Positions 17,655-26,999 are shown, counted from the first letter of the stretch. The stretch: 64,000 nucleotides of DNA from Sphingobacterium sp. CZ-UAM (GCF_002000245.1 NZ_MTCM01000003.1:372001-436000), one strand, 5' to 3'. The notes: generated by a model not told the origin, from the sequence alone. A program made the numbers and translations.

Positions 17655-17696
17655 GCAGGTAACTCCCTCAGTTAAAGATACCAACAATCTTGTAAA

Positions 17697-18767
17697 CTAG
17701 GCCTCAGAAGTTTCCTTGTCTTTATCTTTTATTGCCAATTGTCCACAAGCGGCATCAATATCTTTGCCCCGGCTTCTTCGTACATTGGTAATGATTCCTT
17801 GGCTTTTGAGGTAGTTGGCAAATACATCGATCTTATCAGCTTCCGCATTCAGGAAATCAGCAAGAGCAATTGGGTTGTACTCAATCAAATTTACTTTACA
17901 AGGCACATGCTTACAAAATTTAGCAAGCTCCTTTGCATCCTCCAATTCGTCATTGAAATTATTGAACACAATATATTCAAATGTTATTGGGCTCTTTGTC
18001 TTTGCATAAAAGTATTTCAGCGCTTCCGCCAATGCAGCTAAGGAATTCTGCTCATTGATCGGCATAATCTCATTCCGCTTTTTATCATTGGCTGCATGCA
18101 ACGAAAGAGCAAGGTTAAAACGCACCTGATCATCTCCCAATTTTTTGATCATTTTCGCAATACCAGCAGTAGATACGGTAATTCGCTTGGCAGCCATATT
18201 AAGACCATCTGGAGCTGTAATACGTTCCACCGACTTCATCATATTGGCATAGTTCAACAATGGCTCACCCATGCCCATGTAGACAATATTCGTTAGCGGC
18301 TGATTGTAATTTTCCTCTGCCTGTTTACTGATTAGCACCACTTGATCATAAATTTCATCTGCATTGAGATTACGTTTTCGATCCATATAGCCCGTCGCAC
18401 AAAATTTACAGGTCAGACTACAGCCAACCTGTGAACTAACACAGGCTGTCATACGTTCAGGTGCAGGTATAAGTACACCTTCTATGATATTGCCATCATA
18501 AAGCCTAAAGCTGCTTTTTATCGTCTTATCTGAACTGATTTGCGACTCCTTAACTTTGACAGCATTAATTGTAAAATTTTCCTTCAGCTTTTCCCGTAGG
18601 GGCTTGCTCAAATTACTCATTTGATCAAAATCAACACAGGATTTCTCCCATAGCCACTCGTAAATCTGTTTTGCACGAAAGCCTTGCTCACCCAACGCGG
18701 TCAGTTGATCCTTGATCTGACTCAAAGACAAACTCCTGATATCTATTATTTTACTTTTTTCAATCAC
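17697..18767 (-). CDS. rlmN: 23S rRNA (adenine2503-C2)/tRNA (A37-C2) methyltransferase RlmN
   Basis: A radical-SAM enzyme that methylates C2 of A2503 in 23S rRNA and A37 in some tRNAs. The CxxxCxxC cluster motif is CSLTCKFC (C116, C120, C123). The two extra catalytic cysteines are C109 (ACVSSQVGC) and C341 (DIDAACGQL). The only good start is a GTG at 18765-18767, giving 356 residues; the in-frame TTG further up lies in the terminator/promoter region. The -7 box TATCTTTG ends 4 nt before this GTG. Confidence 0.93.
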   Translation of the reverse strand: MIEKSKIIDIRSLSLSQIKDQLTALGEQGFRAKQIYEWLWEKSCVDFDQMSNLSKPLREKLKENFTINAVKVKESQISSDKTIKSSFRLYDGNIIEGVLIPAPERMTACVSSQVGCSLTCKFCATGYMDRKRNLNADEIYDQVVLISKQAEENYNQPLTNIVYMGMGEPLLNYANMMKSVERITAPDGLNMAAKRITVSTAGIAKMIKKLGDDQVRFNLALSLHAANDKKRNEIMPINEQNSLAALAEALKYFYAKTKSPITFEYIVFNNFNDELEDAKELAKFCKHVPCKVNLIEYNPIALADFLNAEADKIDVFANYLKSQGIITNVRRSRGKDIDAACGQLAIKDKDKETSEA

Positions 18768-18771
18768 GGTA

Positions 18772-18779
18772 CAAAGATA
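18772..18779 (-). promoter_or_regulatory. -7 box (TATCTTTG) of rlmN
   Basis: A TAnnTTTG match 4 nt upstream of the rlmN GTG. A TTTG lies 15 nt further up (18795-18798), shorter than the usual 19. Transcription would begin at about the start codon. Confidence 0.5.
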
Positions 18780-18795
18780 AGAATAATTAAGTGAC

Positions 18796-18828
18796 AAAAA
18801 ATCCCGTTCTAAAGAAAATAGAACGGGA
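18796..18828 (-). terminator. Intrinsic terminator after miaE
   Basis: A perfect 10-bp stem (TCCCGTTCTA with TAGAACGGGA, 7-nt loop) followed on the minus strand by six T. It ends the miaE transcript just before the rlmN promoter. Confidence 0.88.
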
Positions 18829-18872
18829 CAACTGTTATGTATGTGTTTTAAAATAGGTAGATTCGCGATCCT

Positions 18873-19454
18873 TTAGCCATGTATGGCTTCCTTATTTCCG
18901 TAAGACTGGATCAATTTGCCCTCAAATTCCAGCCACTCTTTCCAACGTTTTTCTACGTCGACATCTACGGAATATTTCCTTGCAAAATTCAAAAATGTCG
19001 TATAATGATTTGCTTCGGAAACCATCAGATCATAATAGAACTTAGCTAGTTCTTCGTCCTTGATGTTTTGTGATAAAACCCGAAATCGCTCACAGCTACG
19101 TGCTTCGATCATTGCAGCAAATAATAGTCTGTCTATAAAAGCCATATTTCGGCTACCATCTTTTTTGGAGAATTTCATCAGCTGACCGACATAGTCATCT
19201 TTCCGTTCACGTCCCAATGTATAGCCCCGCTCTTTGATGATGTCGATAACCATCTTAAAATGTTCCATTTCTTCGATGGCTATGGCAGTCAATTCGTGTA
19301 CCAAATCCTCATGCTCAGAGTTGTTTGTGATCAAGGATATTGCATTTGAAGCAGCCTTTTGCTCACACCAGGCATGATCTGTCAAAATCTCCTCCAAATT
19401 TCCTTCTGCGATATTTGCCCATCGCGGATCTGTCAACAACTTAAGTCCAAGCAT
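18873..19454 (-). CDS. miaE: tRNA-(ms2io6A37) hydroxylase MiaE
   Basis: A 193-residue diiron monooxygenase that hydroxylates the isopentenyl group of 2-methylthio-N6-isopentenyl-adenosine 37 in tRNA using O2. The ferritin-like helical protein shows iron-ligand motifs EEMEHFKMV, EARSCERF and SEANHYTTF, and the MiaE-specific opening WCEQKAASNAISLI. It depends on MiaA and MiaB products made elsewhere. Single gene with its own -7 box (19481-19488) and a terminator. Confidence 0.9.
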   Translation of the reverse strand: MLGLKLLTDPRWANIAEGNLEEILTDHAWCEQKAASNAISLITNNSEHEDLVHELTAIAIEEMEHFKMVIDIIKERGYTLGRERKDDYVGQLMKFSKKDGSRNMAFIDRLLFAAMIEARSCERFRVLSQNIKDEELAKFYYDLMVSEANHYTTFLNFARKYSVDVDVEKRWKEWLEFEGKLIQSYGNKEAIHG

Positions 19455-19480
19455 CTTACTATCTAAAAATAATTACCTGA

Positions 19481-19488
19481 CAAAGGTA
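19481..19488 (-). promoter_or_regulatory. -7 box (TACCTTTG) of miaE
   Basis: A TAnnTTTG match on the minus strand, 26 nt before the miaE ATG. The region 19 nt upstream is A/T-rich without a clear TTTG. Confidence 0.5.
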
Positions 19489-19527
19489 GGTAATATCTCT
19501 GCTTAAAAAAAATGATAATGCGCTCTT

Positions 19528-20568
19528 TTAGCTATCTTTATTAAGTACCGCCCTAATTTTAGGCGCGATTTTTTCGCCATAGATCTCAATAGACCGCAAC
19601 ATTTCTTTATGTCCGGGTGCGCCAACATCCATATGTGCAGAAAAACGGGTCAGTCCAAATTTCTCGTGAATCTCCAAAATTTTATCAACGGCATATTCTG
19701 CATCACCAACGATAAGGTGCCCCCGCGAAGATCTGCCAAAGTCATATTGTGTCTTTTGATAGGGTGGCCATCCGCGACTTGCTCCGATGCGATTCATCTG
19801 TGCTGAGTAGATCGGATAATAATAGTCCGCGATCTGCGCACTGTTATCACCAAAAAAGGCATGCATGTGAACACCAACTTGAAATTTTGACATATCGTGT
19901 CCATTATCCTCATAAGCTTGGCGATACATCTCAAATAGATGGTCAAAACTTTCATACATTCCCCCAATAATTGCGAACATGACAGGTAAACCTAATTTTC
20001 CGGCACGGATAACAGATGAAGTGGTCCCCCCTACTGCAACCCAAATTGGCAAAGATCCATTCTTTGGTCGTGGAAAAATTTCCTGATTGATCAAAGGAGC
20101 TCTAAAATTTCCACGCCAAGTTACTGGATTCTGTTTATTCAACCGAAGTAGTAGTTCCAATTTCTCCTCAAACAAATCCGCATAATCCTTCAAATCATAT
20201 CCAAATAGCGGAAATGACTCAATAAACGAGCCCCTACCTGCCATAAGCTCTGCCCGACCGTCGGACAACAAATCAACTGTTGCAAAATCTTGAAACAATT
20301 TGACCGGATCAGCCGAGCTCAATACCGAAACAGCACTACCCAACTTGATGTTTTGGGTCACTGTAGAAGCCGCCGCCAGTATAATTTCGGGAGCAGCAAC
20401 AGCATAATCTTCCCGATGGTGCTCGCCGATACCAAAGAAATCCAACCCAACCTGATCCATCAGTTTGATTTCTTCAATAATTTCTTTCATTCTATCCTGT
20501 GCAGCCTGGATCTGACCTGTAGCGGGATCTATCCTGGAGTCACCAAACATTCCTATTCCTAATTCCAT
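19528..20568 (-). CDS. LLM class flavin-dependent oxidoreductase (luciferase-like)
   Basis: A 346-residue bacterial-luciferase-fold protein that would use F420- or FMN-type flavin, FMN being likely here. Family patterns: LDFFGIGEHHREDYAVAAPEIILAA near residues 40-65, VSVLSSADPVKLFQDFATVDLLSDGRAELMAGRGS, and the TIM-barrel end FGLTRFSAHMDVG. Members oxidise diverse substrates (alkanes, sulfonates, aldehydes), so the substrate cannot be given. No neighbouring pathway genes. Confidence 0.88.
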   Translation of the reverse strand: MELGIGMFGDSRIDPATGQIQAAQDRMKEIIEEIKLMDQVGLDFFGIGEHHREDYAVAAPEIILAAASTVTQNIKLGSAVSVLSSADPVKLFQDFATVDLLSDGRAELMAGRGSFIESFPLFGYDLKDYADLFEEKLELLLRLNKQNPVTWRGNFRAPLINQEIFPRPKNGSLPIWVAVGGTTSSVIRAGKLGLPVMFAIIGGMYESFDHLFEMYRQAYEDNGHDMSKFQVGVHMHAFFGDNSAQIADYYYPIYSAQMNRIGASRGWPPYQKTQYDFGRSSRGHLIVGDAEYAVDKILEIHEKFGLTRFSAHMDVGAPGHKEMLRSIEIYGEKIAPKIRAVLNKDS

Positions 20569-20594
20569 ATGTCTTCTCTATTTAAAAACTAATT

Positions 20595-20602
20595 CAAAAA
20601 TA
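20595..20602 (-). promoter_or_regulatory. -7 box (TATTTTTG) of the LLM oxidoreductase gene
   Basis: A TAnnTTTG match on the minus strand, 26 nt before the ATG. No -33 TTTG at standard spacing. Confidence 0.4.
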
Positions 20603-20644
20603 GTAGGTCTTTTTATCAATTTATTTGATCTAGGATAAGAAATA

Positions 20645-21313
20645 CTAAAAAAGAGACAGCGTTGTCTGAACCACTTTATCTGCATTACCACTAAAATGGT
20701 GTCCGCCTGAAAGATATTTCTTGTTAAAGTTTTTCAAGCGAATCTTCTCTACCGGAAATTCGGCCTCATCATCTCCCAGAACAATGCTCGTTTTAATCCC
20801 TTCTATCCGATTAATCTCGGCAACAACGTCAAGGCTACGTTTGGTACTACTCCGCCCCAAGATATCGGCGATATGAATCTCCAAATCTGTGGACACTGAG
20901 GGTTCCAACAGTACGATGCTTCGTACATTTTTCTTTACTAAGGGATCGATACGGTTTATGATAAAAGGCACTGCATCCGCTCCAAAAGAATAGCCCACAA
21001 TAAAAAGCTGCTGGTTCTGTCTTGCCAAAATAAGGTTTTTGAGTGTATTCGAAATATCCGCGGCGATATCCTTGGCGGTCTTTTTCTTCCAAAAATAGTT
21101 CTTGGAGTCAATAGCAGCCACAGCGTACCCCGCATCAGCAATCAACTGACATACCTTATTTGAAAAAGAATTGAATCCACCATCTCCACTCAAGTAAAGC
21201 ACCAGAGGTAATACTGCTTTATTATTCCAATATTTCATTTCGATCAAACGTTGTTGGGCGAGGACATGAAATGCCATGCAACCAATGATAAATAAAACGG
21301 TCAACTTCTTCAT
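20645..21313 (-). CDS. VirJ/AcvB-like alpha/beta hydrolase, secreted
   Basis: A 222-residue protein with a signal peptide (MKKLTVLFIIGCMAFHVLA) and the VirJ/AcvB-type opening LPLVLYLSGDGGFNSF (residues 35-50). The nucleophile Ser109 is in GYSFGADAVPF; acid candidates lie in LGDDEAEF, and the catalytic His is at about 205 in SGGHHFSG. In Agrobacterium and Rhizobium AcvB/AtvA is a periplasmic hydrolase of lysyl-phosphatidylglycerol encoded with the synthase LpiA. Here the gene follows an mprF gene by 39 nt on the same strand, which supports the same role. The ATG at 21311-21313 places the signal peptide at the N-terminus. Confidence 0.8.
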   Translation of the reverse strand: MKKLTVLFIIGCMAFHVLAQQRLIEMKYWNNKAVLPLVLYLSGDGGFNSFSNKVCQLIADAGYAVAAIDSKNYFWKKKTAKDIAADISNTLKNLILARQNQQLFIVGYSFGADAVPFIINRIDPLVKKNVRSIVLLEPSVSTDLEIHIADILGRSSTKRSLDVVAEINRIEGIKTSIVLGDDEAEFPVEKIRLKNFNKKYLSGGHHFSGNADKVVQTTLSLF

Positions 21314-21352
21314 AGGATCAGTAATACTTGCTGAATAAGGCTCCAAAGTATA

Positions 21353-23947
21353 TTAATCATTAGGTTTCATCACCTTAACTAATGCAACAGGGAGCTGTAT
21401 CAGATCAAAATCATTATCAAAGATAAGATATTTGTTTTCCCAAAAGGTCGCATACTTCTCTTTAAAATCGCGCAAACTATGATAATGTTTGAAGTTTCCC
21501 AACCGTGTGGAAGCAAATTTCATAATCTTTTCTGCCGGACTATCTGTTGTTTCCAACCCCGTCATGGGAACCATTCCCATATTCAAATAGCTATAATTTT
21601 GGGCTTTTGCGTAGCTGATCATCTCAACTATTAACGCATCCATACTGCCGCCCGGTGCTTCCAGTGACTTTCGGATCATATCATAAGTACATTCATCCTT
21701 GGCATAGTCAGGAATAATATTCAGAAAGGCCACGATTTTGTCACTATCATTTTTAAGGACAATAATATCCTGTTCGACGAGCGTTTCGGCATTGAACATC
21801 CCTTGGGAAAAGACCATTTCTTTTTTATCAAATTCCTTCAACCATTCGTCAGAAATGGCCTTAAGCTCATCCAACGTCTCTAGTTGCTGCGGCGCTTTCA
21901 ATACTGCTGTGGTAAACCCTTTTTTCTGAATTGCATTAAGTCCATTACGCAGTGATTTACGGTCTTTCCCCTCCAGTGTAAATCTCTCTAATTCCAAAAC
22001 AGCCTCTTGGCCGATCGTTATCTTCTGTTTGCGAAGCGATGAGAAATGAACCAGACTATTTTCATCAACCCGATAATAAATAGCTTTTAATCCATTTGCA
22101 TAACAATACCGATCAAACTCCTCAACCAGTTCTTCTTTATCGCCTTGTTCACAGACTGGCTCATCCAATACAATTGCAAATTCATTTGCTAGTCGATACG
22201 CTGTAAAACCCTCTGAAATCTCAGAGAAAAAAAGAACTTTGTCCTTCCCCAATTTGAAAAAATCCATCGGTGACTGCCCAAATTCCTCCAACAGCTGTTG
22301 TGCCCGTTCTAGTTCAGACTTACTTGAATCCTCGTCGGCAATCAAACGCGGGCGCGCCAGCGCATAGATAAGCAGAAACCAACAGAAAACCCCTAAAACT
22401 TGTGTAATCCGCAGGAATTCCTGTCCGAAATTGGTATGTGGCATCAGATCATCATCAGCGAATAACAGGAAACTTTTTACGGTATGATAAATAGACTGGC
22501 GCCAAGTAAACTCAACACCAAAATGTTGTTTATCAATAAAGTAAAAGCTCAATATTTCAAACAAACAGACCCCGATCAATCCGACAGCAAAGGTTACGAA
22601 TCCGATTCTTACCCAGCGAATATTACTTTTAATCGGATACTGTTTATAACTAATCCCCAAAAAGATAAGGGTCAACAGGGCTACTGATGCTTCCTCATAG
22701 TCCAATGCTTTAAACACATGTCCAAATAAAGAAAGCGCACTAAACACAACAGCTATCCAAAATGCCACGCGAAAACCTTTGATCAAATATGCTGAGGTAA
22801 CCAACAAGCCTACTCCCAGAACAAATACCATAAACTTTGATGCATGGATAGCTTCGAGAGGTAAATAAAACCGGTCTAGCTTCATGCGATCTGCCAATGG
22901 AGGTGTCAATACCGAAACAATGTTGACCATACCCAAAAAGAAGATCAGCAAGGCTGGTCCTACACGTGCTAATAGTTGCCTACCGCGCCAAGAGAAAGCA
23001 ATCAATCCTAACAATAAGGGCAGCCAGAATTCGAATACCCGATAAAGAATGGTTATACCCAAACCTTCGGCCTGGCCGTAACCGTATGCTTTGAAGATAT
23101 ATAACATGGTTAGTTCCACCGCCCCCAATCCCCGCAAAAAGGGCGATACAATCATCAAAACCACCGAAACCGTATAGGCGATAGCTGCAGCTTCAAAGGA
23201 ATGATCCAAGCCCAAAGCATACATACTGACAAAAGCATGTGCTATCCCACAGCACTCCACAACGATTGAAGCCAATACCGTCCCTAAGAGATATTTCATC
23301 TTCACCTCTCCAGAGAATATCTCGTCTATATTGGAGGCAACAGCCGGAAACTTTAACTCCATCCACCGATAGATTCCTTTATGCGTACGAAAAGACCATA
23401 CCAACCAAAACACAACGGCCAAAAGCACTCCCAAAATCAGTAATGAAATCCAAGCATCTCCAAAATTTTTATTGTCCCAAATGGTATATAATATCACGGG
23501 GACTCCGATCAGAAAAACGGTTAGTAGTCCCACATAACCATAGATGGCACCAGCCTGATGAATCTGTGTCGTATTTAGATTTCTCTTGCGCAACTGCGTG
23601 GTGGTATAGGCGAGTGAACTAATACCACCTGCTGGGAGGAATACACTGAGCAGGTTTCTTTTTAAGAATAGATCTATGGCAATTTTTAAATTAATCGAAA
23701 GACCAATAGCTTTAAAACTCTGCACATACATCAATCCTTGCAACAAGACATAGAGGAGAGTAATACCGATACCGATCGAAACCCAAGTCAGATCTGCTGC
23801 CTTCAACTGCGGAATAATGGCGGCCAGCTCTTTTCTTTCATTTCTAAAAAAAACAAAGGCTAACAAAATGACCAAAACAGCTATTAGCTCTTTCCAATAG
23901 GTTTTTGGCGAAAAATGTTGAATGTGCTGAACAATAGTCTTGCCCAT
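21353..23947 (-). CDS. mprF: Bifunctional aminoacyl-phosphatidylglycerol synthase/flippase MprF-like
   Basis: An 864-residue membrane protein matching full-length MprF. The N-terminal half has many membrane helices and the flippase-domain motif FLPAGGISSLAYTTTQLRKR (about residues 99-118). Further helices follow to about residue 525. The C-terminal ~320 residues are the cytosolic GNAT-like synthase domain (KSLRNGLNAIQKKGF, AFLNIIPDY, NYSYLNMGMVPM). MprF uses aminoacyl-tRNA to add Lys or Ala to phosphatidylglycerol and flips the product, lowering membrane negative charge. It precedes the VirJ/AcvB-like hydrolase. Which amino acid is used cannot be read from sequence. Confidence 0.88.
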   Translation of the reverse strand: MGKTIVQHIQHFSPKTYWKELIAVLVILLAFVFFRNERKELAAIIPQLKAADLTWVSIGIGITLLYVLLQGLMYVQSFKAIGLSINLKIAIDLFLKRNLLSVFLPAGGISSLAYTTTQLRKRNLNTTQIHQAGAIYGYVGLLTVFLIGVPVILYTIWDNKNFGDAWISLLILGVLLAVVFWLVWSFRTHKGIYRWMELKFPAVASNIDEIFSGEVKMKYLLGTVLASIVVECCGIAHAFVSMYALGLDHSFEAAAIAYTVSVVLMIVSPFLRGLGAVELTMLYIFKAYGYGQAEGLGITILYRVFEFWLPLLLGLIAFSWRGRQLLARVGPALLIFFLGMVNIVSVLTPPLADRMKLDRFYLPLEAIHASKFMVFVLGVGLLVTSAYLIKGFRVAFWIAVVFSALSLFGHVFKALDYEEASVALLTLIFLGISYKQYPIKSNIRWVRIGFVTFAVGLIGVCLFEILSFYFIDKQHFGVEFTWRQSIYHTVKSFLLFADDDLMPHTNFGQEFLRITQVLGVFCWFLLIYALARPRLIADEDSSKSELERAQQLLEEFGQSPMDFFKLGKDKVLFFSEISEGFTAYRLANEFAIVLDEPVCEQGDKEELVEEFDRYCYANGLKAIYYRVDENSLVHFSSLRKQKITIGQEAVLELERFTLEGKDRKSLRNGLNAIQKKGFTTAVLKAPQQLETLDELKAISDEWLKEFDKKEMVFSQGMFNAETLVEQDIIVLKNDSDKIVAFLNIIPDYAKDECTYDMIRKSLEAPGGSMDALIVEMISYAKAQNYSYLNMGMVPMTGLETTDSPAEKIMKFASTRLGNFKHYHSLRDFKEKYATFWENKYLIFDNDFDLIQLPVALVKVMKPND

Positions 23948-24068
23948 ATTATCGTTTATTGTATAATAACCAACCGTATTATAAACACGAAATAAAGCTA
24001 ATCGTTTGAAAATGATAAATTGTTAAGTTTTCATCAATTCTTTTGGCATTAATCAGTAATTTTCATCC

Positions 24069-25307
24069 ATGAAAGAGAAAAGGGTTTTGTTCGTCGGACT
24101 GGTATGGCCGGAGCCAACATCATCGGCTGCGGGTTTTCGGATGATGCAATTGATCGAGACATTCATTGACCGTTCTTATCAAATTACATTTGCTTCCGCT
24201 GCAGCAAAGTCTCCTTACAGTGCGGCATTGAAACCTCTCGGTGTTGATGAACAACCCATTGTATTAAACAGTGACAGCTTTGACGGATTTATCGCAGAAC
24301 TAAAACCTGACATAGTAGTCTTTGACCGTTTTATGGTGGAGGAACAATATGGTTGGCGGGTGGCTCAGCAATGTCCTGATTCCCTTCGGATACTTGATAC
24401 CGAAGATCTCCATTTCTTAAGGCAGGCACGTCAAAACTGTATCAAAAACAAGGGCAATTTTTCCTTTGAGGAATTATTTAACGACACCGCAAAAAGAGAA
24501 ATTGCATCGATATTACGATGCGATTTATCCTTAATCATCTCGGAGTCTGAAATGAAAATTCTAACTGAAGTGTTCCGTATCTCACCGGATATACTCTATT
24601 ACCTACCTTTTCTTGAAAATGAAATTACGGCTGCGGAAATTAATGCATGGAAGCCGTTCGAAGAGCGAAAAGACCTGCTGTTTATTGGCAACTTCATCCA
24701 TGAGCCTAACTGGCATACTGTACAATATCTAAAAACTGCAATTTGGCCGGTTCTCCGAAAAATGCTTCCGAAAGTAGAATTACATATTTATGGGGCGTAT
24801 CCTACGCAAAAAGTGCTCCAACTGCATAACCCCAAAGAGAACTTTCATATTAAGGGGCGAGCGGAGTCAGCCAAGGACACCATGTCCAATTACAGACTAT
24901 TGATTGCTCCGATCCAATTTGGAGCAGGGGTGAAAGGCAAATTTATCGATGCCATGCATAGTGGTACACCCTCTGTTACAACGTCCATTGGTGCCGAAGC
25001 TATGAAGGGCAATCTACCCTGGAATGGCTTTATCGAAGATGACCCTGAAACATTCTGCATAAAATCAATGGAACTGTATAACGATAAAGACATCTGGAAA
25101 ACAGCCCAGATCCAGGGCACTCGTATCATTAACGAGCGTTATGAAAAACGAAAATACCAAGCGGATTTCATGACTAATCTATCTTTAATTAAAGTACAGC
25201 TAGGTAAACATCGGCAGCAAAATTTTATTAGCCAAATCCTCCTGCATCACACTGTACAGAGCACAAAATATATGTCGTTATGGATTGCTGAAAAAAACAA
25301 GCAATAA
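24069..25307 (+). CDS. Glycosyltransferase, GT4-like (GT-B fold)
   Basis: A 412-residue GT-B protein. The N-terminal acceptor domain starts RVLFVGLVWPEPTSSAAGFRM (P-S-A-A-G loop). The C-terminal nucleotide-sugar domain contains LLFIGNFIHEPNWHTVQYL, HIYGAYP and the donor-site run LIAPIQFGAGVKGKFIDAM then SGTPSVTTSIGAEAM. It would transfer a sugar to a cell-surface glycan or lipid; donor and acceptor are unknown. It stands alone, divergent from mprF, and its stop is one base from the stop of the convergent hydrolase gene. Confidence 0.82.
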   Translation: MKEKRVLFVGLVWPEPTSSAAGFRMMQLIETFIDRSYQITFASAAAKSPYSAALKPLGVDEQPIVLNSDSFDGFIAELKPDIVVFDRFMVEEQYGWRVAQQCPDSLRILDTEDLHFLRQARQNCIKNKGNFSFEELFNDTAKREIASILRCDLSLIISESEMKILTEVFRISPDILYYLPFLENEITAAEINAWKPFEERKDLLFIGNFIHEPNWHTVQYLKTAIWPVLRKMLPKVELHIYGAYPTQKVLQLHNPKENFHIKGRAESAKDTMSNYRLLIAPIQFGAGVKGKFIDAMHSGTPSVTTSIGAEAMKGNLPWNGFIEDDPETFCIKSMELYNDKDIWKTAQIQGTRIINERYEKRKYQADFMTNLSLIKVQLGKHRQQNFISQILLHHTVQSTKYMSLWIAEKNKQ

Positions 25308-25308
25308 T

Positions 25309-26418
25309 TTATTCAAGCTCCCGCCACCAAGGGGAATATACAGTATCCAGTTTATTCAGATGAACAAGTTCTCCTATCTTTGGGGTAATAAGTTTACTAT
25401 GTTCCCTTTGAGCCGTTTCGTAAAACTTCTCCATCGGTTCCTTCCATCCGTGCATGGCCAGGGCGAATTTTGAAGAGTGAACGGGCAGTGTGGCTTTTGC
25501 TTGCAGGTCTTTTGTTTCAAGACCCCATTCTTCGGGCAGCGAATGGATATAATGCCATGCATCATTATACTGCCCGTTCTCCAAAATAGCCAGATCAAAT
25601 GGACCAAACCGTTCACCGATTGTCTTAAAGTGTTTTCCATAACCACTATCGCCCCCTAAAAATAAATTATAGTTCGCAGTCTTCAGTACAAAGGATGTCC
25701 AAAGGGTATTGTTTCGAGTGAATCTACGGCCGGAAAAATGCCTTGCAGGAGTAAAAGTTACCTTAAAATCAGGCACAAGGTGTATTTGATCATACCAGTC
25801 GCCTTCGATAATCTGCTCTGGTTTATAACCCCAGGATTCGAAATGCGCACCTACCCCTAAGCCGCAGATAACCTGACCGACTTTCTCTCGCAATTTTGTT
25901 ATGGTCTCATAATCAAGATGATCATAGTGATCATGGGAAATAAATAGATAATCTATTGGGGGGAAGTCTGCTGCAGTGTAATCCACAGCGATTTTAAATG
26001 CTTTGTTACTCCCCGGAACGGGCGAGGCGTTTTCGCTGAATACAGGGTCTACAAGCAATAATTTACCATCAATCTTCAGCAGGTAGGATGAATGGCCAAA
26101 CCAAACCAGAATATCTTGTAACGGCAGGTTTTTTAGATCGCATTTCATGGCTGGTAATGCCCCCAATGGCTTCAGCCCCGGTTTTTTATTAAAAAGAAAG
26201 TCCCACATTAAAGACACAATGTTTACATCACTCTTTAGGGATGGAGTTACCTCAAGATTATGAAATACACCATTTCTGAAATTAGGCGATTGTTTCATCC
26301 GCTCCAATCGCGCACCTTTAAAGCTTCCGCCAAACATCGGATGGAAAAAATAATAGAGCACACCACTGACCAAGACAATCAATAGCATCCCCAAAATAAT
26401 CCATCCAACGTTTTTCAT
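25309..26418 (-). CDS. Metallo-beta-lactamase-fold hydrolase, membrane-anchored (NAPE-PLD-like)
   Basis: A 369-residue protein with one N-terminal membrane helix (residues 5-25). The MBL fold follows, with metal motif SHDHYDHLD (H162, H164, D166, H167), ARHFSGR and GGDSGYG further on. The order FGHSSYLLKIDGKLLLVDPVFS before the metal site is that of the UlaG/NAPE-PLD-like group acting on phosphodiesters or lactones. Substrate unknown. It follows dcd by a single base and is probably co-transcribed with it. Confidence 0.8.
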   Translation of the reverse strand: MKNVGWIILGMLLIVLVSGVLYYFFHPMFGGSFKGARLERMKQSPNFRNGVFHNLEVTPSLKSDVNIVSLMWDFLFNKKPGLKPLGALPAMKCDLKNLPLQDILVWFGHSSYLLKIDGKLLLVDPVFSENASPVPGSNKAFKIAVDYTAADFPPIDYLFISHDHYDHLDYETITKLREKVGQVICGLGVGAHFESWGYKPEQIIEGDWYDQIHLVPDFKVTFTPARHFSGRRFTRNNTLWTSFVLKTANYNLFLGGDSGYGKHFKTIGERFGPFDLAILENGQYNDAWHYIHSLPEEWGLETKDLQAKATLPVHSSKFALAMHGWKEPMEKFYETAQREHSKLITPKIGELVHLNKLDTVYSPWWRELE

Positions 26419-26419
26419 T

Positions 26420-26956
26420 TTAGAAACTATTCTTCCACATCATGGATTCGACAGGACGGATAGTCTTGCCATTATATTTTGCATTACCCTTTGTATTGTA
26501 AAACGTCTCTATATCGCCTTCTACAGCAAAATAAATTAATTGACCGATTGGCATACCTGCATAGACTCTGACGGGTTGTGCAACAGATATCTCCAATGTC
26601 CATGTATTGCAAAAGCCCACATCACCTTTACCTGCTGTTGCATGGATATCAATTCCCAGACGGCCAGTACTCGATTTTCCTTCCAAAAAAGGAACATGTT
26701 TGTGTGTTTCTGTATATTCCAGCGTAACGCCTAAATATAGGGTATTAGGTTCCAATACAAAACCTTCTTCTGGGATTTCAAAATGGTTAATTTCATTATG
26801 CTTTTTGGCATCCAATACGCGATCCGCATAAGTCGCCAAATATTTACCCAAATGCACATCGTAGGAATTTGTTCCTAAGCACTTACGATCAAATGGTTGA
26901 ATGACAATACTGCCATTTTCAATCTCTTCAAGAATTCTTTTATCCGATAAAATCAT
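26420..26956 (-). CDS. dcd: dCTP deaminase
   Basis: A 178-residue trimeric dUTPase-fold enzyme converting dCTP to dUTP, the source of dUMP for thymidylate. It opens MILSDKRILEEIENGSIVIQPF and shows CLGTNSYDVHLG, the active-site run EGKSSTGRLGIDIHATAG, the catalytic-region TLEIS and MPIGQLIYF. The ATG at 26954-26956 is preferred over a TTG three codons up. A bifunctional deaminase/dUTPase is possible but most mono-functional enzymes look like this. Confidence 0.92.
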   Translation of the reverse strand: MILSDKRILEEIENGSIVIQPFDRKCLGTNSYDVHLGKYLATYADRVLDAKKHNEINHFEIPEEGFVLEPNTLYLGVTLEYTETHKHVPFLEGKSSTGRLGIDIHATAGKGDVGFCNTWTLEISVAQPVRVYAGMPIGQLIYFAVEGDIETFYNTKGNAKYNGKTIRPVESMMWKNSF

Positions 26957-26999
26957 GTGTATCAAGATAGCAAGAGCATCAGGCCATGCTATATAAATT

